Origin: Cristatella mucedo
Taxonomy: Eukaryota; Bryozoa; Phylactolaemata; Cristatellidae
Assembly (NCBI GenBank): GCA_009760855.2
Contig: WPIO01000270.1
Coordinates: 132,501-155,858 of the forward strand
DNA length: 23,358 bases
Direction: 5' to 3'
Part shown: one piece after another, positions 9,805-18,045 of the stretch
Numbering within the stretch: the stretch's first letter is position 1
How the letters are laid out: each line of letters opens with the position of its first letter
Program-made: the position numbers and the translations under genes
Notes under the pieces: model-generated
What the model saw: the letters and a program-made list of their open reading frames with translations, nothing else
The model's database searches: none
Told to the model about the DNA's origin: nothing

Positions 9805-10278
9805 TATAGAATTTTTTGCCAATACAAAACTAAAAAATATATTGCTAATTCTCAACCAATAAGATTTCCTCAAATGTTATTTAGTAAGGTATTTTAACCT
9901 ATTTCTGCAACACTTCTAGAAATGAAATTAGATAGAAAGATTGAGAATGCAAATGATTGTTTTACTAGTGATGGTGTTTATAGATATTTACCAGATGGAA
10001 TAATTGATGAAGATACATTAATAGAAGTAAAATGTTTATCGAGTAGAAAGATGGTTGAAGAATGTATTCCAAAGCAACACTTAGCCCAATGTTTACTTTG
10101 ATTGTATGTTTTAAAACTAAGTAGATGTCTCTATTCTGAATTTGAGATTTGTTTTCCTGGATTGAATTGTTATGCTACACACATAGACTGTATTACGGCA
10201 GTGAACGTTAGAATACCTACCAAGTTAAGATTAGATTCGCCAATTAGAATTCCTGTTTATGTTACTTCTTTAAGATGA
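9805..10278 (+). pseudogene. YqaJ/lambda-exonuclease-like PD-(D/E)xK nuclease, degenerate
   Basis: The frame holds PDGIIDEDTLIEVKC (10 kb mark, about 9988-10032), which fits the Asp...Glu-x-Lys core of YqaJ-type recombination exonucleases, followed by a KQHLAQC segment and hydrophobic strands. Such nucleases process double-strand ends in phages, nucleocytoplasmic viruses and some Polinton-like elements. The reading frame is interrupted by TAA at 9895 and TGA at 10099 and ends with TGA at 10276. Upstream sequence to 9805 is open, but the usual N-terminal region looks shortened. Assignment rests on the motif and spacing. Confidence 0.6.
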
Positions 10279-10316
10279 GAAATACATTAATTTTTATTTT
10301 GATATTATAAGTGAGT

Positions 10317-10506
10317 ATGGAAGAGTTAATAATAAAGAAAGAAAATGTTATGATATAAAATATTATATACAAAAATATTAAAAATACAAGTTGTAGAAGA
10401 AAAATATCCTTTTAGATTTGCAAGAATAGTTCCAATAGTTAGAGAAGTATTAGATAGATTAAACGTTTTGATTGATAAATATATAGATGAACAAAAAATT
10501 TCATAG
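10317..10506 (+). pseudogene. Small unrecognised ORF remnant
   Basis: An ATG at 10317 opens a frame that soon stops. After a shift, an open stretch at 10381-10506 encodes a charged, probably helical peptide (IVPIVREVLDRLNVLIDKYI). It lies between the nuclease and the fibre-like gene on the same strand. No family was recognised, and it may be the N-terminal part of the fibre-like gene. Confidence 0.25.
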
Positions 10507-10518
10507 TGAAAGTTATGA

Positions 10519-11022
10519 GTCAAAGGTAATGTACATATACTAGCAGACCTTGATGCAAATGGAAATATAATTATAAATATGAGTGATCCTATTTGTGGAA
10601 GTGATGCTGTGACAAAAGCTTGTGCTGATTCTACTTTTATTGTTAATTTTTCAGGATCACTAAATTTGAGTAAGAAGCCTATTACTAATCTCGGACCTGG
10701 TGTTAATCATACTGATGGTGTTAATGTTAGTCAGTTAAACAATTATGTTAGTAAATCGGGTGATACAATGAGTGATGATTTAATTATGCATAGTTACACT
10801 ATGACATCTACTTAGTGGAACTCGGGTAATGGAAACCCAGTTGCTTTAAATGACGACTTTTGTGTTACATACGGAGGAAGGAAAAGAGATGTTTTATTAA
10901 ATAACTATCCTTCAACAACAAATATAAATATAGGTGGAAATTCAAATAGAAATTTTGCTGATCCAATTAATCCTCCTGATGTTGCAATAAAAAATTATAT
11001 AAATAAAACAGTTAAAAAATAA
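10519..11022 (+). pseudogene. Fibre-like protein with tail-fibre-type repeats
   Basis: The 168-codon frame contains three versions of a motif widespread in bacteriophage tail fibres: a short hydrophilic strand, N-x-I-x-N-(L/M)-x-(D/G)P, then D-(A/G)V with a helix. The instances are DANGNIIINMSDP...DAVTKA (from 10549), LNLSKKPITNLGPGVNHTDG (from ~10660) and INIGGNSNRNFADP...PDVAIKNYI (from ~10930). KSGDTMSDDL at ~10750 matches the GDTM-x-x-DL signature of the same repeats. Such fibres trimerise and bind receptors; that role here is inferred. A TAG stop lies at 10813, and a poly-A slip at ~11014 probably separates it from the next frame. Start codon is uncertain; the first ATG is 10579. Confidence 0.65.
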
Positions 11023-11348
11023 CAGAAGTAATATCAATCTCATTGATTCCTAAATCTATAAATTCACTTATTAATCTATCTACACCTTATTCAAGGTGTA
11101 ATAAGACTTCACCACCAATAATATTATTAAGTGTTATGGTTGTTGGATCAGGCAATTGTGCATTTCTTAGACCTAGTTCAGATACTAGTGTTGTGTCTGG
11201 AGAGATACGTGCTGTAAGCACTTTTACAAATGGAGGACTACACTTAAAGTATTTTGCTTATTTCAATAGATTGCCGGCTGATTACTACTTCATTGATAAT
11301 CTTGGAAATTTAACGGTAAACCTCTTGGTTAGTTATGTAGCCTCCTGA
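11022..11348 (+). pseudogene. Probable C-terminal part of the fibre-like gene
   Basis: An open frame overlaps the end of the fibre-like frame after an apparent A-tract slip and continues to TGA at 11346. It is rich in Ser/Thr/Asn with beta-type segments (AVSTFTNGGLHLKYFAYFN). No known domain was recognised. Continuity, same strand and composition suggest it is the distal, head-like part of the same protein; it could be a separate small gene. Its last 39 bp overlap the 3' end of the opposite-strand Cys-rich gene. Confidence 0.45.
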
Positions 11349-11762
11349 GAAGTATAAATGATTTATCAATACTATTACCTCTTTTAATTTTGTTGCTTTA
11401 CCTTTACCTTTAACTAATGAAAATAGTTTTGAAATGAAACATATTGATTCATGTTCTAAACAGTTATGTATACCTAAAGTTGAATAACATCCTTTTTTAA
11501 GATTTTTCCTAACTAAAGAATATAATTTAGATGGTTTCTCTTTTCTAAAGGAATTTGAATTTATATTACAGTACAAACAAATAATTATTTCTTTACCATA
11601 TGAAAGAGTAGAATCAAATTCAGTTCCAATCATATCAAGATCACATTTGTCACAATGAAATTCATATTTTTAGTTTGCTCTTTTTCTATTAGCAGGATGA
11701 CCTGATTTAATATATTCAATTTCATTAAATGAATTTTAACATATATCACAAACTATTTCCAT
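11310..11762 (-). pseudogene. Cys-rich (zinc-ribbon-like) protein
   Basis: Read on the minus strand from ATG at 11762. It begins MEIVCDIC, followed by HCDKCDLD and ICLYCN, giving three CxxC knuckles in about 80 residues, plus a later CLEH. The pattern predicts zinc binding, with possible nucleic-acid or regulatory function; no named family was recognised. Two TAA codons interrupt the first 45 codons, and the frame is then open to 11310. The start codon lies only 10 bp from the integrase start in the opposite direction. The right arm version has three extra bases in the Arg/Lys-rich stretch. Confidence 0.6.
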
Positions 11763-11772
11763 TCTCTATAGA
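11763..11772. promoter_or_regulatory. 10-bp divergent start region between Cys-rich gene and integrase
   Basis: The two start codons face away from each other across TCTCTATAGA, and the whole CATTCT...AGAATG block is a near palindrome. With so little space, any promoter must overlap the opposite coding region. Regulatory function is inferred from position only. Confidence 0.35.
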
Positions 11773-12650
11773 ATGTCGTTTTTAACTCTAAAAGAAAGAA
11801 AAAAGTAGAGTAAATTCAATCCTAACTCAGATTTAAGTCAAGTATTCAAACCAAGACCAAATGATATTCCAAAAGGTTTCTTTAATATAGCTGAACCTAA
11901 TGAAAACCACCAAGCAGATATTTTATATATGCCCAATGATAATAGATTTTAAAATGCTTTGAGTTTCGTTGATGTTGCTAAAAGATACAAGGATTCAAGG
12001 CCACTTAAAACTAAGCCTCCTACAGAAGTTACAGAAGCAATAATAGATATTTATACAAAAGGTCCTTTGGAGTGGCCAAACAAGATTACAGTAAATCCTG
12101 GGTCCGAGTTTAAAGGTGAGTTCATTAAAGAAATGAAGAAACATGAAACGCGTATTATAGAAGCTACTGCTAAAAGGAGTGTTGCATCAGTTGAAAAAAT
12201 GAATAGAACGGTATCAGAAAGAGCGTTTATTGCACAATATGAAAAATAATTACATAGTATTAGTAAAGGAGACCATGTTGGAAAAAAGAGTGGATTGATA
12301 ATTTACCAAAGATTATTGAATGTCGAAATAATATCACTATAAAAGCAACTGGTAAAAAACATGGTAAAGCAATAAAAAAAGAAATAGTAAAACCAAAGAA
12401 GCCAAAATACAGTAGAGAAGTAGGAGAACAAGAAAAATTATTAGAAGTTGGAGCACCCCTTAAATATATACTAGAACCAGGTGAAGGAGAGAATGAAAAA
12501 TAAAAAAGAGCTACAGATCCAATATGGAGTTTAACTAAACATAATATTGATAGAATAATGGTGATGGATGAACAACCAGTTCCTTATTTTATAAATGATG
12601 TTAAGAGAAGTTCTGTTAGAGAGGAGTTGCAAGTTATTAAACATCATTAA
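11773..12650 (+). pseudogene. Polinton/Maverick retroviral-type integrase (DDE), degenerate
   Basis: Would join element ends to target DNA with a 6-bp stagger. Visible parts: an N-terminal lead with KPRPNDIP; the first catalytic Asp in NHQADILYMP (codon 11917); FVDVAKRYKDSRPL; the second site in VNPGSEFKGEF, where Asn (12094) stands at the usual Asp; the Glu in SVEKMNR (12193), 33 codons on. The C-terminal block RATDPIWSLTKHNIDRIMV and VREELQV is a strong Polinton-integrase hallmark. In-frame stops lie at 11806, 11950, 12247 and 12501, with a frameshift near 12280. The N-terminal zinc (HHCC) domain is not seen. It ends head-on with the minus-strand gene, overlapping by 14 bp. Confidence 0.93.
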
Positions 12651-13039
12651 TTTCATTTTGTGAACTTCCCAATATAATTCCTTCAAATTCCTCTTTTTTG
12701 ATTTCTTAATCAGATTAAGCATTAGTAATCTTTGAAATAATTTCAGAATTAGAATGTAAAGTATTTCTTTTACGTTTATCTATTTCTGCCAGTAAGCCAT
12801 CAACTGCTAAAAAACATTGCAGACAGTGCAGAAAAGAAAAAAACTACATGAGTAATATCTGGAAATAATTGAATATAAATACTATAAAAAGCTACTTCTA
12901 ATGCTATTACTAGGCTTTTAAGTTTAATTACATATGTAACTCTTGTTAGATTTGTTAGAAATGCTCTAATTTGTATAGTATTATGTTGAATGGTTTCATC
13001 CTATCCTTTAACAACAATTTTTTTCCTTAATAAGCCATT
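12637..13039 (-). pseudogene. Unrecognised membrane-like protein
   Basis: A ~134-codon minus-strand frame runs from just inside the right TIR to the integrase end. The middle is hydrophobic (KSLVIALEVAFYSIYIQLFP and VVFSFLHCLQCFLAV), predicting one or two membrane segments. The C-terminus is charged (LLAEIDKRKRNTLHSNSEI, then KKEEFEGIILGSS). TAG and two TAA codons interrupt it. The start is uncertain: an ATG at 13038 lies in the next frame, one base away. No family was recognised. A small membrane protein would suit a virus-like element, but that is speculation. Confidence 0.4.
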
Positions 13040-13056
13040 TTTCTATGTTAAAGAGA

Positions 13057-13320
13057 ATAATTTTATTTAATACATTTATAAATAATATGAAGTAATAGAA
13101 GTTTTGTAAAGTGCTGATGTAATCTTATTTCTGCAGAAAATTTTAACTATTATATAGTAATTTGACCATCTTTAAAAAGTAGAGTAGTATGTGATTTTTC
13201 CTTATCGCGGACCACAATCAAAGAGAAGCATTTTGGAATCGAATCGGCAAATGCGAGATTTAATGTAGAAATGCTTCCCTTTGAGGGTGAGGCGGCGATA
13301 AGGAAAAATGACATACTACT
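13057..13320 (-). repeat. Polinton right terminal inverted repeat with internal palindrome
   Basis: Reverse complement of the left TIR with moderate divergence, several single-base changes and small indels. Its outer 138 bp (13183-13320) again form a palindrome with AGTAGTATG at both ends. The terminal CATACTACT is followed directly by the target duplication. Confidence 0.93.
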
Positions 13321-13326
13321 CTCTTG
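13321..13326. repeat. 6-bp target-site duplication, right (CTCTTG)
   Basis: Identical to 4626-4631 and directly abuts the TIR end. Confidence 0.93.
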
Positions 13327-13381
13327 AGACAACTGCCAAGCCACGACCCATTATCGATACAAATTTGATCTATCAGCCTAT

Positions 13382-14015
13382 CATTATGGTACATCAAGAA
13401 TAAAAATGCCAGCAGCTAATAGTAGAAATGATGGAACAGGAGATTTGATTGGGTTTAGAGATTTTGATCAAATGATTAAGTCACCATTAGTTGCATACGC
13501 TGATTTTGAACGTTTACTTGGATCAATTGATAAACCAGAAGAAGCAGTACAAGATTCAGTTAATCAACACAAACCTTGTTCTTGTGCTCATGTAACTTTA
13601 AACCACCAAGGTAAAATAGTATCAGAGCGTAAACAGACTTTTGGTCCAGACTGCATTAGTAAATGTATTCTTTCTTTAGAGGAAGATTGTAAAAACAAGT
13701 TGATAAACTAAAAAATGAACTTAAAGTATTTTATAAAACAACAATGAGTGAGGAAGAACGTAATTATTACAATAATGCAACTACCTGCTGGATTTGTGGA
13801 GGATCTTTATCAAAAGAATTTAAAGTATTAGATCATTGCCATTTAACAGGTAAATATAGAGGTGCTGCACATAATGAATGTTATATAAATGTATGAATTC
13901 GTCCAAAAACGTTTAGAATTTCTGTTTATATTAATAATATCAGTGGATATGATTCACATCTAGTTGATAATGCTCTTAATTGTGACATGGATAAAAAACA
14001 GATAGTTGCTAATAG
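13382..14015 (+). pseudogene. Third, partial copy of Polinton polymerase (direct repeat of 6168-6801)
   Basis: A 634-bp segment offset by exactly 7214 bp from 6168-6801, with about four substitutions and no indels seen. It starts inside the polymerase at CATTATGGTACATC and ends near GATAGTTGCTAA. It covers Exo I (YADFE), the Cys/His knuckle and Exo II, with the same frameshift and TGA stop. No TIR, integrase or other element sequence is attached. It is fused straight to the 54-bp flank on its left and to unrelated host DNA on its right. Confidence 0.95.
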
Positions 14016-14620
14016 TTAAGGACGTGCAGAGAGCAATAGCGTCTGCTGGCACCAGCGTTGTTTAAGCATTAGCACGGCGGAAAATGTAATTATTTTTCTG
14101 TAGATAAGAGGGCACCGAGGGCACGAGAGGAGGCTGAAACTGGTGTAGCAGTTAAGCTAGTTACGAGTGAGCTAAACCAGGGCGGGCCTTTGTGAGACGT
14201 TGAAAGACTTATGCGAGATATTTCTCGTTATGCGGTGATTAGTCAAAATTAAAGAGGAGCTGCAAATACGTGCGTTCCTCATCCACACGAAGAAAAACAC
14301 GCGTGCTCGCACCGAGTGCTCGTCGAGAGTGCCGCCGTCGGGACTTCAGCACACTTCAGCCACAGCGAGAAGCGTTTGTAACTGCGTGTGCTCGTACTTT
14401 TGATTTCGTGGCTTGCAATTAACTCTAAAATTGTCTTTTAGCGCACCTCGCTTTTGTTGCCATATTGCGAAGTAAACTAACGCATGCCTACTGAAAGCCG
14501 CCTAGTCATTGGCTTTGCTGAAGCAGCTTGTCTTCGTACAACCGCTTAGTATTTGCGGAGTTGTGGACGGAGGAACATTACGTAACACTTAAAAGCAGTT
14601 ATTATTCTCTTGAAGCGAGT
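14016..14620. other. Unassigned spacer sequence
   Basis: GC-richer than the Polinton. No coding region or known repeat was recognised. GTGCTCGCACCGAGTGCTCG-like short repeats near 14302-14330 are the only local structure. Confidence 0.5.
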
Positions 14621-14624
14621 CATC

Positions 14625-14782
14625 AAATAAATATAAATAAATATAATTCATTTATATAGCGCCCCAAGAGAACTTAATCTCTATTCAGACGCTTCAAAAA
14701 TGCCTCGGGGCTCGAGCCCACGACCTCAGTCAGACCTTGGTCGGGGCGAGCACCTTAACCACTAGACTAAACCAGCTCGGCG
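14625..14782 (-). mobile_element. tRNA-derived SINE with LINE-like 3' tail
   Basis: On the minus strand, an A box (TGGTTTAGTCTAGTGG, 14759-14774) and a B box (GGCTCGAGCCC, 14709-14719) occur with tRNA-like spacing. The following region contains AGAGATTAAGTTCTCT and GGCGCT, matching the hairpin of the LINE 3' ends at 9209-9248, and then an AT-rich tail (ATTTATTTATATTTATTT). A tRNA head plus a LINE tail is the classic SINE design, in which the SINE borrows its partner LINE's reverse transcriptase. Confidence 0.85.
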
Positions 14783-15327
14783 AGCACCGCGATTGAGCCA
14801 AGAATCTCGACGGGAAAGTTACTAACGGCTAAATATTGGGAACATGATTGGTAGTCTGAGGCTGCATGGAAGTGAAGAGAGTCTGATAAAAAGCAAAGCT
14901 TAGAAGGGTACTAGAATGAATAGAGCTGGTAGTCATCAGATTGTAAATCAAGCAAAGTACAGTTGAGAGACTAGATGCATTCGTAACATAGCACCAGGCA
15001 GTAGTGCAAGGCTGCAGTGGCTACTCGCCTAAAGTCCTCACTCACGCCTGTAGTGTACGTAGTCGGCTTTGTTCGTTAGCTGAGTCCGATAAGTATTTGC
15101 GATCCAATCTTATCGTATACATAGATATTTATTTTGGTCAGCCCCTAGCTAAGCATAATTGCTGGTCAATCCCGCTTAAGTGCAGACCCAGCTGAGCTAA
15201 CATCTCGTGCTGCTTGTGTTATCGATAGGGACTAAAGCTCAAGGCGACACGGAGTAATACTGCACAGAGTAGGCTGAGGGGCAGCAGAGGACCACTAAGA
15301 GCCAGGCGGTGCCTATCTCCTCCTTCC
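14783..15327. other. Unassigned spacer sequence up to the right arm
   Basis: No gene or recognisable repeat. The right arm of the inverted repeat begins abruptly at TAGGCTGATAGATC (15328). Confidence 0.5.
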
Positions 15328-15381
15328 TAGGCTGATAGATCAAATTTGTATCGATAATGGGTCGTGGCTTGGCAGTTGTCT

Positions 15382-15387
15382 CAAGAG
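15382..15387. repeat. Target-site duplication of the inverted Polinton copy (CAAGAG)
   Basis: CAAGAG, the reverse complement of CTCTTG, precedes AGTAGTATG at 15388. The second copy therefore carries the first copy's flank and was made by duplication, not by a new insertion. Confidence 0.92.
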
Positions 15388-15651
15388 AGTAGTATGTCAT
15401 TTTTCCTTATCGCCGCCTCACCCTCAAAGGGAAGCATTTCTACATTAAATCTCGCATTTGCCGATTCGATTCCAAAATGCTTCTCTTTGATTGTGGTCCG
15501 CGATAAGGAAAAATCACATACTACTCTACTTTTTAAAGATGGTCAAATTACTATATAATAGTTAAAATTTTCTGCAGAAATAAGATTACATCAGCACTTT
15601 ACAAAACTTCTATTACTTCATATTATTTATAAATGTATTAAATAAAATTAT
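15388..15651 (+). repeat. TIR of the inverted Polinton copy
   Basis: Exact-looking reverse complement of 13057-13320, including the 138-bp terminal palindrome (15388-15525). Confidence 0.93.
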
Positions 15652-15668
15652 TCTCTTTAACATAGAAA

Positions 15669-16070
15669 AATGGCTTATTAAGGAAAAAAATTGTTGTTAA
15701 AGGATAGGATGAAACCATTCAACATAATACTATACAAATTAGAGCATTTCTAACAAATCTAACAAGAGTTACATATGTAATTAAACTTAAAAGCCTAGTA
15801 ATAGCATTAGAAGTAGCTTTTTATAGTATTTATATTCAATTATTTCCAGATATTACTCATGTAGTTTTTTCTTTTCTGCACTGTCTGCAATGTTTTTTAG
15901 CAGTTGATGGCTTACTGGCAGAAATAGATAAACGTAAAAGAAATACTTTACATTCTAATTCTGAAATTATTTCAAAGATTACTAATGCTTAATCTGATTA
16001 AGAAATCAAAAAAGAGGAATTTGAAGGAATTATATTGGGAAGTTCACAAAATGAAATTAATGATGTTTAA
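15669..16070 (+). pseudogene. Unrecognised membrane-like protein, right copy
   Basis: Same frame as 12637-13039. TAG lies at 15705 and TAA codons at 15990 and 15999. The stop at 16068 overlaps the 3' end of the opposing integrase. Confidence 0.4.
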
Positions 16071-16776
16071 TAACTTGCAACTCCTCTCTAACAGAACTTC
16101 TCTTAACATCATTTATAAAATAAGGAACTGGTTGTTCATCCATCACCATTATTCTATCAATATTATGTTTAGTTAAACTCCATATTGGATCTGTAGCTCT
16201 TTTTTATTTTTCATTCTCTCCTTCACCTGGTTCTAGTATATATTTAAGGGGTGCTCCAACTTCTAATAATTTTTCTTGTTCTCCTACTTCTCTACTGTAT
16301 TTTGGCTTCTTTGGTTTTACTATTTCTTTTTTTATTGCTTTACCATGTTTTTTACCAGTTGCTTTTATAGTGATATTATTTCGACATTCAATAATCTTTG
16401 GTAAATTATCAATCCACTCTTTTTTCCAACATGGTCTCCTTTACTAATACTATGTAATTATTTTTTCATATTGTGCAATAAACGCTCTTNTGTATAAATA
16501 TCTATTATTGCTTCTGTAACTTCTGTAGGAGGCTTAGTTTTAAGTGGCCTTGAATCCTTGTATCTTTTAGCAACATCAACGAAACTCAAAGCATTTTAAA
16601 ATCTATTATCATTGGGCATATATAAAATATCTGCTTGGTGGTTTTCATTAGGTTCAGCTATATTAAAGAAACCTTTTGGAATATCATTTGGTCTTGGTTT
16701 GAATACTTGACTTAAATCTGAGTTAGGATTGAATTTACTCTACTTTTTTCTTTTTTTTTAGAGTTAAAAACGACAT
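16057..16776 (-). pseudogene. Polinton integrase, right copy with internal gap
   Basis: Mirrors 11773-12650 but lacks the segment equivalent to about 12058-12218, replaced by one N at 16490. The missing piece holds the second and third catalytic positions. The N-terminal part with the first Asp and the RATDPIWS hallmark block are kept. Confidence 0.92.
16490..16490. other. Ambiguous base (N) marking an unresolved gap
   Basis: The only non-ACGT base seen. Left-arm sequence on both sides (AAGAGCG at 12219; GATATTTATACA ending 12057) shows that about 160 bp are absent here, so the N stands for an assembly gap or a collapsed deletion. Confidence 0.9.
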
Positions 16777-16786
16777 TCTATAGAGA

Positions 16787-17242
16787 ATGGAAATAGTTTG
16801 TGATATATGTTAAAATTCATTTAATGAAATTGAATATATTAAATCAGGTCATCCTGCTAATAGAAGAAAAAGAGCAAACTAAAAATATGAATTTCATTGT
16901 GACAAATGTGATCTTGATATGATTGGAACTGAATTTGATTCTACTCTTTCATATGGTAAAGAAATAATTATTTGTTTGTACTGTAATATAAATTCAAATT
17001 CCTTTAGAAAAGAGAAACCATCTAAATTATATTCTTTAGTTAGGAAAAATCTTAAAAAAGGATGTTATTCAACTTTAGGTATACATAACTGTTTAGAACA
17101 TGAATCAATATGTTTCATTTCAAAACTATTTTCATTAGTTAAAGGTAAAGGTAAAGCAACAAAATTAAAAGAGGTAATAGTATTGATAAATCATTTATAC
17201 TTCTCAGGAGGCTACATAACTAACCAAGAGGTTTACCGTTAA
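16787..17242 (+). pseudogene. Cys-rich (zinc-ribbon-like) protein, right copy
   Basis: Start ATG at 16787, with the CxxC knuckles and two early TAA codons as in the left copy. It is open from 16919 to the stop at 17240. It carries three extra bases in the Arg/Lys-rich stretch compared with the left arm. Confidence 0.6.
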
Positions 17243-17530
17243 ATTTCCAAGATTATCAATGAAGTAGTAATCAGCCGGCAATCTATTGAAATAAGCAAAA
17301 TACTTTAAGTGTAGTCCTCCATTTGTAAAAGTGCTTACAGCACGTATCTCTCCAGACACAACACTAGTATCTGAACTAGGTCTAAGAAATGCACAATTGC
17401 CTGATCCAACAACCATAACACTTAATAATATTATTGGTGGTGAAGTCTTATTACACCTTGAATAAGGTGTAGATAGATTAATAAGTGAATTTATAGATTT
17501 AGGAATCAATGAGATTGATATTACTTCTGT
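17204..17530 (-). pseudogene. Probable C-terminal part of fibre-like gene, right copy
   Basis: Same protein as 11022-11348, on the opposite strand and with no visible change. Confidence 0.45.
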
Positions 17531-18033
17531 TATTTTTTAACTGTTTTATTTATATAATTTTTTATTGCAACATCAGGAGGATTAATTGGATCAGCAAAAT
17601 TTCTATTTGAATTTCCACCTATATTTATATTTGTTGTTGAAGGATAGTTATTTAATAAAACATCTCTTTTCCTTCCTCCGTATGTAACACAAAAGTCGTC
17701 ATTTAAAGCAACTGGGTTTCCATTACCCGAGTTCCACTAAGTAGATGTCATAGTGTAACTATGCATAATTAAATCATCACTCATTGTATCACCCGATTTA
17801 CTAACATAATTGTTTAACTGACTAACATTAACACCATCAGTATGATTAACACCAGGTCCGAGATTAGTAATAGGCTTCTTACTCAAATTTAGTGATCCTG
17901 AAAAATTAACAATAAAAGTAGAATCAGCACAAGCTTTTGTCACAGCATCACTTCCACAAATAGGATCACTCATATTTATAATTATATTTCCATTTGCATC
18001 AAGGTCTGCTAGTATATGTACATTACCTTTGAC
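17530..18033 (-). pseudogene. Fibre-like protein, right copy
   Basis: Mirrors 10519-11022, including the TAG codon (17737-17739) and the three fibre-type repeats. Confidence 0.65.
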
Positions 18034-18045
18034 TCATAACTTTCA

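Larger units (their letters stand above)
4632..13320 (+). mobile_element. Polinton/Maverick element, left copy (degenerate, LINE-containing)
   Basis: The boundaries are set by ~260-bp TIRs beginning AGTAGTATG and a 6-bp target duplication. Inside are remnants of a family-B polymerase with an exonuclease domain, a retroviral-type integrase, a capsid-like fragment, a YqaJ-like nuclease, a fibre-like protein, a Cys-rich protein and a membrane-like protein. The polymerase plus integrase pair, TIRs starting with AG and a 6-bp TSD define Polintons. At 8.7 kb (about 7.4 kb without the nested LINE) it is roughly half the usual 15-20 kb. No packaging ATPase or cysteine protease was found, and the polymerase/capsid junction is deleted. 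The element is AT-rich compared with its flanks. Confidence 0.95.
5145..13380 (+). repeat. Left arm of a giant inverted repeat
   Basis: This region is mirrored, reverse-complemented, by 15328-23358. Paired coordinates add up to 28708 near the centre and drift stepwise to about 28503 at the outer end because of a few indels. The arm includes most of the Polinton plus 54 bp of flank beyond the right target site. The left boundary given is only the point reached when the window ends, so the true arm may be longer. Confidence 0.97.

Noticed and set aside
11079-11100. Short perfect hairpin TACACCTT...AAGGTGTA as a terminator
   Set aside because: It lies inside the fibre-like distal frame, has no U-run, and bacterial-type termination is not expected here.
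12531-12722. Minus-strand 63-codon open frame (also 15985-16176)
   Set aside because: It lies antisense to the integrase C-terminal block. The adjoining minus-strand membrane-like frame is in a different register.
13150-13344. Small protein-like frame across the right TIR (also 15364-15558)
   Set aside because: It runs through the TIR palindrome and across the insertion junction into flank, so it cannot be an element gene. No motif.
14600-14790. Genuine tRNA gene on the minus strand
   Set aside because: A and B boxes are present, but no acceptor-stem closure was visible and a LINE-like tail follows, so SINE fits better.
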